64,000 nt of DNA from Rosa chinensis (Eukaryota > Streptophyta > Magnoliopsida > Rosales > Rosaceae), in NCBI RefSeq assembly GCF_002994745.2, contig NC_037090.1, positions 21,440,001 to 21,504,000 of the forward strand. The letters are read 5' to 3'. Below, piece by piece: positions 22,301-32,280 of the stretch. Within the stretch, counting starts at the first letter, position 1. The number at the start of each line of letters is the position of its first letter. Made by a program: the position numbers and the translations under genes. The notes beneath the pieces are model-generated. The model did no database searches and was not told the DNA's origin. It worked only from the letters and a program-made list of their open reading frames with translations.

Positions 22301-22974
22301 TTGTTGGAGCACTCCAATACTTGACATTTACAAGACCTGACATTGCATTCGCTGTCAATACTGTGTGTCAGTTTATGTCAACACCAACTGATGTACATTT
22401 TGCTTCTGTAAAAAGGATTCTCAGGTATATTCAAGGCACTCTCTCAAAAAGAATGTTTTACAAGTATGGCAATGGTGTTCCATATATTAATGCCTATTGT
22501 GATGCTGACTGGGCTGGTGAAGTTAACCATAGAAGATCAACCACAGGGTTTATTGTTTATCTCGCTCACTGTCCTATATCTTGGCAATCAAAGAAACAAG
22601 GATCTGTGTCAAGAAGTTCCACAGAAGCTGAGTATAGAGCATTGGCTAATACGACTGCAGAAATCTCCTGGCTGAGGCATGTCTTATGTGATCTGCATAT
22701 TCGAATTCCTGCACCACCTCTACTAAAATGTGATAATCTTTCTGCACTTGCTCTTTGTTCAAATCCTGTGTTTCACTCAAGAATTAAGCATTTGGACAAT
22801 GACTTTCATTTTGTGCGTGAAAGAGTTCAGAGGCAGGATTTATTACTTCAGTATGTTCCAACTGAGCAACAGACTGCTGATATCTTCACTAAGGGATTGC
22901 ATAGTCCACTGTTCAAATCTCATTGCTCCAATCTCAGTCTGGTATCCCCTACTGAGATTGAGGGGAGGTGTTAA
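19303..22974 (+). CDS. copia-2 polyprotein: knuckles, protease, integrase, RT, RNase H
   Basis: 1,223 aa without interruption. In order it has two CCHC knuckles near the N-terminus and the protease active site DTGATHH (Asp106). The GAG-pre-integrase zinc site follows (WHQRLGH...CVDC). The integrase triad is Asp305, Asp368 and Glu404, with the classical 35-residue D-E spacing. A Ser/Pro-rich linker runs from about residue 530. RT carries YVDD at residues 902-905 and SLYGLKQAPRAW. RNase H carries YCDADWAG (Asp1067) and SSTEAEYRAL. These are the replication enzymes of a copia element. The first Met at 19303 is only where the open frame begins: upstream sequence in the same frame is gag after the TGA. 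All catalytic residues that can be checked are present. Confidence 0.92.
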   Translation: MEYRNNIGPSPECQICGKKGHTAVNCFYRNDIPVNHPSHSVIICQICGLKGHAALDCHHRSNYAYQGAKPPTTLTVMSAHSSGSCSSGSSGACSSGSQVNEVWIGDTGATHHMTSDLRNLTIAHPFESSKSITIGNGEGLHIKHIGSAIITPADHTFKLNNVLHVPHLAVNLLSFNKLCKDNHCFIVMDDVDICVQDKASKALLYKGKSNGEGLFLFKTPNLTQPYNHSHTAFIGSAVKSTIWHQRLGHRSPDIVSRMLSQSRITYNNDTSTHMCVDCLSGKMHRLPFSESVSQSVSPFQKIHSDLWGPAPCLSVEGFKFYVTFIDDYTKFVWIYPLINKSDTFSTFVKFYNFVSTQFHILIQSLQTDGGGEFNSKAFQSFLDSKGILHLITCPYTPQQNGVAERKNRHLVETCISLMSAAKFPKPFWFHAVAHSSNLINRMPCKSLLYHSPYFKLFGVLPDLKSLKVFGTACYPYLRPYSHDKLDPRTTMCVFLGYALGYKGVFCYNIEHHKLWMCRHVIHDESTFPFKCPPSPPCASAPSSPSSVAFSTSPSPSPASLPTASISSGHSSMLPVLTSDQLQVVLPCEPVSQPSAAIPALADGGGVSRDASSSSSESSDSMTNGDISNNDLPSDSDNGGLPQELVFVEDQAQAYNNHSMLTRAKNGIVKHKTFQDYCAYSCVVQQGLIDELAYFSGFSAIMDIQDPIEPKSFRAAASIPEWDEAMYEEIDALLKQGTWELVPLPKAKNIVGSKWIYKIKKNPDGSISRYKARLVAQGFSQEKGLDYDETFSPVVRHSTVRLVVALAAMNKWELRQLDVKNAFLHGDLREEVYMVQPQGFVDSKHPDHVCLLKKSLYGLKQAPRAWNEKFTNFLPALGFQFSHYDPSLFVKHSEKGVIILLLYVDDIVITGSDKESIEAVITELSEAFDMKDLGSLSYFLGINVQYKTTGILLSQEKYAKELIAKAGLETCRECVSPCLPHVQLLKNDGNPLANPTLYRSIVGALQYLTFTRPDIAFAVNTVCQFMSTPTDVHFASVKRILRYIQGTLSKRMFYKYGNGVPYINAYCDADWAGEVNHRRSTTGFIVYLAHCPISWQSKKQGSVSRSSTEAEYRALANTTAEISWLRHVLCDLHIRIPAPPLLKCDNLSALALCSNPVFHSRIKHLDNDFHFVRERVQRQDLLLQYVPTEQQTADIFTKGLHSPLFKSHCSNLSLVSPTEIEGRC

Positions 22975-23296
22975 CCGATACTCAAGTCAACGAAATATGA
23001 GCTGGTCTTAGTCTTGACCAGTGTGTGGTGTACAGCTGTCATCCATGAAGTGGGCACTGGCCTTAGCTAATGTGGTTTTACCTTGCTATGAGTAATTACT
23101 ATATTTCGGTTTTGTAATAATTGTTAGGGATTCTCTCTAACTATAAATAGCTGTTGTAATGTGAGTTTGGTGAGTGTTGCATTAATTGAAGAAACTCAGA
23201 AATTTGCTTAAGCTCTTTCTCTCTCATTTCTCTTCCTTCTCCTCTGTTACTTCGTGCTTGAGCTCTTCAAGGTTAGCTATGGCTGCCATGTTATCA
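22969..23296 (+). repeat. 3' LTR of copia-2
   Basis: 328 bp. Its first bases (TGTTAA) supply the stop codon of the pol frame. Confidence 0.93.
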
Positions 23297-23413
23297 AATT
23301 ACATGGTTAACTTATTTAGACTTAATAACTATACAATTCAATATTTAGCTAGGTGATACCATAGCCCCGCTACTATTAGAGACACAAAAGTAACAAAAGC
23401 ATGTTAATTTAAA

Positions 23414-24099
23414 GGGTGGTTCTAGTTGGACATCTAAATTTGCTATTTGGACCTCTCATACTTAGTACACCTCTAATTTACTTTTAGAATACTTGAAAAG
23501 CTAAGTAGACCTCTTTATTTTTACCAAAATGCTCTTGAACATGAGATACAACTATCTATTATTCTGCTTTTTATCTCTATCTTCAACCACGAGAAGAAAA
23601 ATGAATCAAAATCACATAACATTGCTTTCTTATGAGTAGGTCTCTCCTCTACTAAAATTAATCAGATGGTTGGTTCTCGATGTTGATATGTTGTTAGAAC
23701 TCCCCACTAAAGAATAATTTCAAGGGTATTGGGTTGGAAGATCAAGTAATAACTATATCATAATATTCAATTAATTTAGTTTAAAAAAATTCCAAATCAG
23801 ATTGTTTTGAATTTACATTTGTAATAAATGATAGGCTATGTATAGAAATTATTATTTTTACTTAATTGTTTTAAGTAAATTATAAAACTATATAGGCATA
23901 AGGAAATATCGGGAAAAAAAATTAATTGAATGTTATATTTGGTTGGAGGAGGTAAGAAGAGTATTTACTTATTTATATAATTCATTTTTCTCTCTTTCTT
24001 CTCATTTGTCTATTCATATAAGTTGACAAAATCAATTAATAATTGGAAAAAATTGGAGGTCCAAATATCAAATTTGGAGGTCCAACTAGAACCACCATG
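23414..24099. mobile_element. TIR element (MITE-like)
   Basis: About 685 bp with ~44-bp inverted ends (GGTGGTTCTAGTTGGAC at the left, its complement at 24080-24096). ATTTAAA occurs on both sides (23407-23413, 24100-24106) as a possible target duplication. AT-rich interior, no gene. Superfamily not assigned. Confidence 0.65.
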
Positions 24100-24408
24100 A
24101 TTTAAAAAGCGAGGAACTTTTCAAAAAAAAAAAAAAACGAGGAATGACCTATGAATTGCTGATTGATTAATTAGGGAAAGATCAGTGTAATAAAATTAGA
24201 AATAGGGGATCACAAATGTAAAATTTTACATGTAAGGAAGGAAAAAGAATATAATACTAACTCAAGTATCAAATACACCCAAAAATTAAATAAAAGAACC
24301 AAGACTAAGACTATATATAGGAGTATATACAAGCCGCATCCCTCTCATTGCACTATCAACAAGAATGAAGTGCTCTCTGCTCCGCCATAGACTAACAGAA
24401 GTGCGTTA
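24100..24408. other. 3' flank of NHL10 copy 2
   Basis: Contains sequence shared with the 3' flanks of copies 3-5 (ACCAAGACT..., CTCTGCTCCGCCATAGAC just after the stop). It is most likely the 3' untranslated region and downstream ancestral block. Confidence 0.5.
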
Positions 24409-25098
24409 TCAATAATTAAAGTAATCTACTGAGCACTTCTCCGTCTGAAAAGTACTAACTGAATTCCCATTCTGGTTCAAAGGAACCTTCAAGTCACATT
24501 CAATTCTAGGCTTGAACTTTCCAGTCTTGATTCTACCCAACTTGAACCGAATCCTCAAATAAAGCTTCATCTCAATCTCGTAAACCCCTGCACTTTTCTG
24601 TTGATTAAACTCCTCAAGCAAGTTGGATCCAACAATCAATTGCTGTCCCTGAAACACTGGGTTCAAAACGTTTGTGGTTTTGTGACCTTGGTAAAATGGC
24701 GTGAGGGTGACCGTACCAAACCTCTGGCCCTCGTAAAGAGCTCTGGCTTCAATGCGATCGTAGTAGACACCGATCTTCTTGTTGGGGTTTCGAATGGTGA
24801 GGTTGAGGGCTAGGTTGTAATGCAGGTTGCTATCGGTGGAGAAGTTGAATTGGGTGAGCGTGGCGTCGGTGACGTGGAACTTGACTTTAGTGGGGCGGAC
24901 TATGAGCCAGAAGACGAGGAAGGCTAGTCCCATGAAGACGACTGCTGCGAAGATGATTTTGAAGACGAGGCTGAAGATGCAGCTGCAGCAGCAGCCGAGG
25001 GGGCCGCCGCCGCGGCTGGGACGGTGGTAGGATTTGCTGGCCGGGACTGAGGGGCCGTAGTATGCCCCGTTTAAGTGGGCTTCTTCTGTCTCTGCCAT
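24409..25098 (-). CDS. NHL10: NDR1/HIN1-like protein (NHL10/YLS9 type), copy 2
   Basis: 229 aa, intronless. N-terminus MAETEEAHLNGAYYGPSVPA with the CCCSC cluster, one membrane helix at about residues 42-67, then the LEA_2 domain with NPNKKIGVYYD and YQGHK. Possible glycosylation sites are NFS and NLT. It differs from copies 3-5 by the MAETEE start in place of MSEK and by an extra terminal Tyr (DYFNY). The family is plasma-membrane anchored with the C-terminal domain facing the apoplast. All core family residues are intact, so it is probably functional. Its downstream spacer received copia-2, the TRIM and others. Confidence 0.93.
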   Translation of the reverse strand: MAETEEAHLNGAYYGPSVPASKSYHRPSRGGGPLGCCCSCIFSLVFKIIFAAVVFMGLAFLVFWLIVRPTKVKFHVTDATLTQFNFSTDSNLHYNLALNLTIRNPNKKIGVYYDRIEARALYEGQRFGTVTLTPFYQGHKTTNVLNPVFQGQQLIVGSNLLEEFNQQKSAGVYEIEMKLYLRIRFKLGRIKTGKFKPRIECDLKVPLNQNGNSVSTFQTEKCSVDYFNY

Positions 25099-25396
25099 AT
25101 ATGGAAGCTGAAACGGAGCGAAGGATATGGAAGGTGTAGAGTATAATCAAAACTGCTAAATGATCGAATTGGATGAAGAAGATAAGAAGTATTGGAAGTG
25201 AAGAAGGTGAAGCGAGGTTTATATAAGGGGTAGAGAGGGAGTGGGAAATGAAGAAATTGGTGTGCTGCGTGCTTTTGTATACCAAGGAATCAGGAAATAC
25301 TAAGGACGCGGGTTGAGAAAATCAATAACGCGTTGAGTGTTTATAGGAGAAGAATTCAATATCCCGGCGTACCTTCCATGGCGCCATCGGGTCGTA
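25099..25396 (-). promoter_or_regulatory. promoter of NHL10 copy 2
   Basis: TATA box TTTATATAA at 25218-25226 (about -120). CGCG boxes ACGCGG at 25306-25311 (about -208) and ACGCGT at 25328-25333 (about -230). The conserved block TTCCATGGCGCCATCG is at about 25374-25389. Confidence 0.55.
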
Positions 25397-25704
25397 TATT
25401 ATATAGCTTTTCCATATATGCTTCTTTAGTTAATTATATCGGGCAAGATTATTCACACGTTGCCACGCGTATAACTGTATAAGGACTACGAAAAGCTTAG
25501 TACATAGGAAGTGCCTGACTAAGGGAACACTGATTGCGCAATTACAACATAGTCTCGATTTTTATTCAAGAGAAGTTTCTCATTCAAAAATAACTCTGAA
25601 ATCCTGAAAAGTCAAAAAGAACAAAAGCTTAACATCTTCTACTCCGGCCTTCACCACATTTTAAGATAGATGTTAAGCAATTAAGAAGCTAAGTATAATA
25701 GAAT

Positions 25705-27385
25705 GAGAAAATTTCAGCTACCGTCCCCAAATTATGCTGTCAAGGCCAATTTGATACCCGAACTCTCAAAATATCAATGTGATACCCAAAGATGTATTTT
25801 GATATCAACATGATACTTCCGTCAAAAATCTCTAACGGGGCCGTCTGTTTGCTGACGTGGTAAGCACATGGGGCCAACAAAAAAGTAAAATGACCAATTT
25901 ACCCTTTCTTTTGTTAATTCTTTTTTTTTTTCATTTCTTTTTCTTCTTTTTCTTCTTCTTCTTGTTCTTGTTCTTCTGGGATTTTGTTCTAGCCAAACCA
26001 CTGCAAGCTCCGCTCCTTCTCCTCTACCCAAAAATCAAAGAAAAATGGATTCTGCTTCTTCTTCAACAACAGTCCTCTCCTCCTCCTCTCTCTCATCTCC
26101 TTCTCCTCCGCCCAAACCATCACCAAGCTGCCATCATTCTCTTCAATTCCTGCTACAAATCCATGTTCTTCGCATTCAACTCCCGGCGGACGGACCAAAA
26201 TGAAAGTTGGGTGACATGATTAAAAAAAAAAATTCAAATCTGGGAAACCGATTCGCTGCACACTAAATTCCGGCGAACCTTAGCTCCACCAACCATCTTC
26301 TTTCTTCGCAGAGACCGTCACTCATTCGCTGATAGCACCTCCATTCATCAAACCCCCTCCTCCGCGGCCACAGCCTTAGCGTCCTCCTCCTCCACCGCCG
26401 CCGTCATGTCGGTAACAACATATACCAGAAACTCCGATCAAAATCACAATCACAAGGCCAAAGCAACATATAACTATGAATTCATGTATACAAGAACTAA
26501 AAACAAACCCAGCATAAACCAAAAAAGCAAAACCAACCTAAATAGCAATTGAGCATAATTAGACCAAGAAAAAGACTTGGCAGCTGATACTTGGTACCTT
26601 TAGCTTCTCCCACACACTATCAATTGCTCGATTTGAGTGAAGAGTTGAAGCTAAAGAACGAGCTCCACTGCCTCAACAACAATGGCGAAAATCACAGAAC
26701 CTCTCATCCCTGCAAATCAAACACCTCAAGCAAAAGCAGATGAACCACATCCGGACTTCGATCCCGAAACCATGCGAGGCCTCCTCCTCCACCTCTTCCT
26801 TCTCCCTCACCGCCTCAATCCCATCCTTCTTTCGCTGTCGCCGACGCTCTCGATCCTCTGCCTCCTTAACTTGCACCGCCTGTCGAACTACCCCTCCGAT
26901 TCCCCTCCCCGCTGGCGAACCACCCCCACAGCCCCAAAGCTAATAACCGATCAAACGGCGTCGCCACTTCGCCATCAGAATCAACTTCATAAGCCACAAA
27001 CACTTTTGATCAAAAAAAATTTCTCCATTTCGGTTGTTCTTCATAAACCCACAAATCCATTCCCAGAAAATAACCAATTGTGATAGGAAGGAGAGAGGAT
27101 CAGATTGGGAAATGGAGAGAGAGAGATATATATATATATATATATATTATTTTTATTTTTTAAAATTAATTAGTGGAGAAAGACAATTTTACTCTTGATA
27201 AAAATATCACATGGGACCCACGTGCTTGCCACTTCAGCAAATAAACGGCGCCGTTAGAGATTTTTGACGGAAGTATCACGTTGCTGTCAAAATACGTCTT
27301 TGGGTATCACATTGATACTTTTGAGAGTTCGGGTATCAAATTGGCCTTGGCAGCATAGTTTGGGGACGGTAGCTAAAATTTTCTG
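25705..27385. mobile_element. Mutator-like element (MULE-2), possibly carrying host sequence
   Basis: 1,681 bp flanked by the 9-bp duplication TAATAGAAT (25696-25704 and 27386-27394). The inverted ends run about 180-200 bp (GAGAAAATTTCAGCTACC / CAGAAAATTTTAGCTACC, then TTTGATACCCGAACTCTC). No transposase is visible. The middle is GC-richer than the flanks and holds a plus-strand 133-codon open frame at 26682-27083 of unknown identity, so gene capture (Pack-MULE) is possible but unproven. Confidence 0.85.
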
Positions 27386-27487
27386 TAATAGAATTAAGTA
27401 ACTTGATGCTGTCGTGTTAATCACCTCTCGGTTATAATGTAACAAGAGTCTATATATTAATTTTTGTATATTACATCATTTCTTATT

Positions 27488-28447
27488 AGGAAAATGATTT
27501 GTGGCCTCAATGAGGCCTAAGATTTATGGCCTCAATATTAGGTGTCATGTCATGTCACCTACATACATCACCTATTTGTCAAATCATGTCATGTAATTCT
27601 TGAGAAAAATACCATTTTAGCCTTCCAAAATCTAATGACTCTAAGTTATTTTGATTTTTTTCTAAAAGAAAAAATTATTTTGTCTTTTTTTTTTCTTTTC
27701 ATTACACTCATGCTTAGATTTAAATAACAATGTCAAGAATAGAAAATATTTCATGTAATTCAATCAATAGATTTGCATAACACATGTATATGAGTTCAAC
27801 CTTTGTTGCGTTTCTGTAAATTTTGAAAATATAATGTGAAAAATACATAGTTATATCATTATATATGTTCTTATGTTCATTCTGTTCTCTTTATGTAGCT
27901 AGGGTTTAAACATTATATTTTAGTTTATTATTTTCTGTTTGTTTATTTTCCTTATATTTAGATTGTAGATGATAATTAATGAATGCTACTAACATGGAAT
28001 TTTTTTTCTTACTTCTTAATTTAGACATATGTATTTTCCAAATTCAATTTATTAATGCTATTTTTTTAGATGAAATTAATCAATAAGGTTATTGCCTATT
28101 TCTTGACACCTAATTCAATATATTTATGCTATTTGGAAAGAAAAATTATAGGAAAGAATTTAAATAAATGAAGAAAAATATTGGTTAAAGAATTTGTAGA
28201 CATATCTCTTAAATTAATACATAATTAATAGCTGATTTTTTTTTGTCACCTAATTAAATTCATTAATGTAATTGATCCACCCCTAACATCTAAAAGGAAA
28301 TATAAAAGGGTAAAGTTGGTGTTGCAATTGAAAATAAAATTAGTGAAATTGAAATTGAAAATAAAATTAGTATTTGCTTACATGGCATGACACCTAGGAT
28401 TTGTGGCCATAAATCTTAGGCCTCATTGAGGCCCTATATCATTGCCC
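27488..28447. mobile_element. TIR element (hAT-like size of target duplication)
   Basis: 960 bp with ~60-bp inverted ends around GGCCTCAATGAGGCCTAAG and an 8-bp TTCTTATT repeated at both sides (27480-27487, 28448-28455). Very AT-rich interior, no gene seen. Confidence 0.65.
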
Positions 28448-28704
28448 TTCTTATTTTTACATTATTTTCGTTTAGAGAAATTTTAGGATACATACGTGCA
28501 TATCATACGCATATTTACAGAAGTACAAAAACTTTATTGTCGTTGTGGCAATGTGAATTCTTTTGTGTGTAATCTTAATTTTATTAGAGATATTTACTCC
28601 ACTTACAACCTTAGTTTGTGAACAAATTTGTTTCAATGTTGTAATTTGGTTCAGTTATACATAACTAGTGTAAAATGAATTTGATAAATTTATTGTTAAT
28701 ATTG

Positions 28705-31411
28705 ATAGTATTGTAGATAAAATGGAAAATATGAAAAATAGAAATATATTGCAGAGGCAAAAAATGATAGTCTTCGTTACTACTCTAGAGCAGAGAACAG
28801 CTATCTATTTATACTAGGGAAGCATCACTAGATGAATGCCACGTGTAGATGAGCTATAGGCCATAACACAACCTAACATGCATTAACCTAATTAGCTAGT
28901 TAACAAACGTAAATTAACTAACTGTAGCAGGAGGCTTAGATTAAGCAAGATGGCAGAAAGAAGACCATAATTAGCTCATGTAATCCTAATACCCCTCCTC
29001 AGCTTGATGGGAGGGCCCTGATATCAAGCTGCACACAGGGACAAGTGTTGAGTTGAGCATAAACCCTTAATGAATAAATCTGCAAGCTATCAGGCTACAT
29101 GTGTGCTTCAGCCAGGAGGAAAGGGAGGCAGTAACTGAGAAGCATTATCATGAAACAAGGGATGACAAAGACTTGGTTGAGCATCAATGACAATTTGCAT
29201 TGGATGAGATGAAAAAGAAGCCGCTATAGATTGAGGTATTGCAGAAGTTGGTGGTTGGAAAGCATAGTGATGCCTATGAAAGCATTCAGCTGCACTATGA
29301 CCTATTTTCAAACAAATTTGACATTTTAATAAAGTGCCAGAGGTAACAATTTGTCGAGGAGCAGATATTTGGGAGTATGACGGAGCAGTATGGCCAAAAC
29401 AATAGCAAATTTGGCATTTCACGTTGAAAGAGCTGCTGGAGAGTGTGTTTTGAGGTTGTGAATTTCTATGATAGCACCTAGATGCAAAATGACCAGTCTT
29501 TTTACATAGCCGACACATGATTGAATTTGAGTAGCCTTGCTATGAGAAACCTTCACTCTGTTGTGAGAAACCATGTTGCATGAGACCTTCATTTTGATGA
29601 GTAGCACCAGATTTGAATGCTTCGTTGAACTGAATTCCACCATTATTGTAAGCATATCCAGCATCTTCTTGTGGTTGTACAAACCATTGTTTGAATGTGG
29701 GATCATTGATGGGCATAGATTGCATAATGGAACTCGCATATTGTATAACAGTATTTGCAGCATATGTAGAATTCATTGTAGGAACAGATGTGGTGACATA
29801 GCAGATTCTATTAGACACAGCAATAGGAGCATCCCTCATCATATACCTTGCATTAGGCTTGGACTGTTCAGTGTATTCAGTAGAAGAAGAAACACTAGTT
29901 GTAGACATTAAAGCATTAGCATCATATTTGACATTTGTAACAAGAGTCGGTGCAGGAGTAACCCCTCTGAAACTATCATCAGATGCTACAATTTCATTCT
30001 AGGAAGGCAAGGAAATAGACCTGTGAGCTTCTTCAAGTTCAGCTTCAGCAATGAGCAAAAGAGTCCTTAATTCTTATGTTGAAATCGGGATATGCATGGC
30101 CCTGATTATGGTTTTCATAGTAGTATAGTCTGAAGGCAAACTAAGAAGAACAGAGTAAATTATGTCTTCAGCAGTCATATGAATTCCTACATTACCCAAT
30201 TGATCACAAGCTATCTTCACCCGATCTAAGTACTTGTCAATAGAATATGAACCTTTTTGAAGTTTGTAAAAATTGGTCTTTAATTTCTCTTTGTTAAACC
30301 ATGAAGTAGAAGCAAACCTCTCCTTGAGCAAACACCAAAGTTCTCTAGAAGTATTACTTCCAACAGCAAAAGAGAGGACATCATTGGATAGAGTAGCAGT
30401 AAGCAAAGTCATAACAACATAATCATTTTGTTTCCAAGTAAGATACTCTATTGCCATCAGAGATGAGACACCACCTTCTTCTGTCATCATGTATTGTGAA
30501 GGACAAGGACACGATCCATCGATATATTTCATTAAGCCACAACCTTTTAACATTGTTTCTAACAAGAATTTCCATGTGACATACCATCCAAGCGGACTGG
30601 GATCAGATTGCAGAAATTGGATAGCAGACAGTTGCTTAAGTCTAAGTTGTTATTCATGATTGTAGGTAGCACAAAATGATGTCTTATATGAATATAGATA
30701 GAGACCAACACTTACATTTCACCACTAATGAACTCCAATGTGTATATGACGAACAAGATCAATCTCTAAACTTGTAATGGTTTGAGCAGCTAGTAGAAGC
30801 AGTAGGTAGAGCTGTATATAGTGAGATCTTCAGATATAGGTAGATGCAATTATGAAACTACTATACATAATCGGAGTATGAACAAGTGCAATTATCACTT
30901 GCTGAAAAGAATAAATCTGAAAATCTGAGTCTTGAACTTCTTGTACCAGATTTATGGGTTTTCAACTTGCAACAATCACTATGAATTTTGTACTAAAAAC
31001 TATAGCATAATACTTCAAACACAAATCCGAGGCTTCAAAACCAAAATTTATCAACGAATTTCAAATTTCATAATTCCAGATTTAGAAGAGGAACTTATCT
31101 CAAACTTGAATCTTTCTCTAATATGGCTGAATCAAAAACGAGAAACGAATAGAAATGAACTATAGCTTGGTGAACCTCAAGCAGCTAGGCCTCCAATATC
31201 GAACTCCGATCTCGATCGAACCTGGCTCTGATACCATAATAGTATTGTAGATAAAATGGAAAATATGAAAAATAAAAATATATTGCAGAGGCAAAAAATG
31301 ATAGTCTTCATTACTACTCTAGAGCAGAGAGCAGCTATCTATTTATACTAGGGAAGCATCACTAGATGAATGCCATGTGTAGATGAGCTGCAGGCCATAA
31401 CACAACCTAAC
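28705..31411 (-). mobile_element. internally deleted Ty1/copia element (copia-3)
   Basis: Minus-strand element. The 3' LTR is at about 28705-28991. The matching 5' LTR starts at 31239 but is cut off at about 31411. CCTGGCTCTGATACCA at 31221-31236 is the initiator-Met primer-binding site read in reverse. The polypurine tract is at about 28992-29000. Inside, gag is present but broken. It is followed almost directly by a scrap of the C-terminal end of pol (ADLF-KGL-like, near 29070-29090). Protease, integrase, RT and most of RNase H are missing. Confidence 0.82.
29108..30565 (-). pseudogene. copia-3 gag remnant
   Basis: Three pieces: 30074-30565 (capsid region, SNTSRELWCLLKERFAST), 29540-29908, and 29108-29518. 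The last has CCHC knuckles CRLCKKTGHFASRC and CQICLKIGHSAAEC, and a degenerate middle one lacking its last Cys. The lineage resembles copia-2 (similar gag and several knuckles). Stops separate the pieces. Confidence 0.8.
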
Positions 31412-31449
31412 ATGCCACGTGTAGAAATACGTGGTTGTAGCTAGACCAA

Positions 31450-31491
<42 letters not shown>

Positions 31492-31766
31492 TCCCAATTT
31501 TGCCACTGATATTTGTGGCATTGAGAATACACACTGATTCAGTAACAGTGAGAAAGAAAAAGGTATCTTGCTGCATCGGGTTTTGGGATGCCACTGATGT
31601 TTTATCATTGTGGATTGTCCCAATAGCACCTGTAATTAATAGAGGGGACTGTTCGCTCATTAGTGGCTGCATAGTGGGTAATGTCTTTAGCCACTGTTAT
31701 AAGTGTGTATTAGGACCAAGGAGACTAATTCCCATCAGTGTGGAATGGGGAAATTTCTAGTAGTGC
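31412..31766 (-). mobile_element. CACTA transposon end fragment
   Basis: From 31766 leftward (reverse strand) the sequence starts CACTACTAGAAATTTCCCC. It follows the left end of the CACTA element at 56910 for about 270 bp (shared: ATGCAGCCACTAATGAG, ATACCTTTTTCTTTC). It stops at a (TA)n tract (about 31452-31488) that abuts the truncated copia-3 LTR. No opposite terminus was found. Confidence 0.75.
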
Positions 31767-31963
31767 ATATAACATCCATATATCAAATTTCAATTAACTA
31801 CCACGTTTTAACATATCAAAAATTGACACCCAAAGCTTGCCCCACTTCTCATCTAATTAAAACGTACACACACCCAAGATTCTGTCTCAATACAGCAATT
31901 ACCAAAAACAGGATAAAATTATATAAAATTTACAATTCATTCCACTAATGCAAAATACACTGA

Positions 31964-32280
31964 GGGCACGTTTACTTACTTGGAAGGAAAGGGAATGATT
32001 ACGGAGTAAAAATATTCCTGTGTTTACTAACACATAAAGGAATCGGAATGATTCCGGGTAAAAGAATTCTTGCGTTTACTAACACATGAAGGAATCGGAA
32101 TGGATGTAGGTCTCACCTCATTTTCAGGAATCGATTCCTGAATACTCAGGAATTCGATTACGAAGGGAGGAGATGGGTTTAGGAATCATTCATCCGGAAT
32201 CAATACCGATTCCTTTCTTCTCCCATTCCACTTGTCTCCGATTTATGATTATTTTCCATTCCAAGTAAGTAAACGTGCCA
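31964..32280. mobile_element. PIF/Harbinger-type MITE
   Basis: 317 bp with ~21-bp inverted ends (GGCACGTTTACTTACTTGGAA) and the 3-bp duplication TGA (31961-31963, 32281-32283), fitting the TNA preference of Harbinger/Tourist elements. Non-coding. Confidence 0.75.

Larger units (their letters stand above)
17410..23296 (+). mobile_element. Ty1/copia LTR retrotransposon with intact pol (copia-2)
   Basis: 5,887 bp. The LTRs (328 bp each, TGTTAACCG...GTTATCA) differ at about two bases, and a perfect AATTA target duplication flanks the element (17405-17409 and 23297-23301). The primer-binding site is TGGTATCAAAG at 17738 and the polypurine tract is GAGGGGAGG. Gag is damaged (two stops and one frameshift) but pol is continuous. 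By LTR similarity this is a recent insertion. Confidence 0.95.

Noticed and set aside
26682..27083. Host gene of 133 codons
   Set aside because: Lies wholly inside MULE-2 and matches no family I recognise; kept only as a possible captured fragment.
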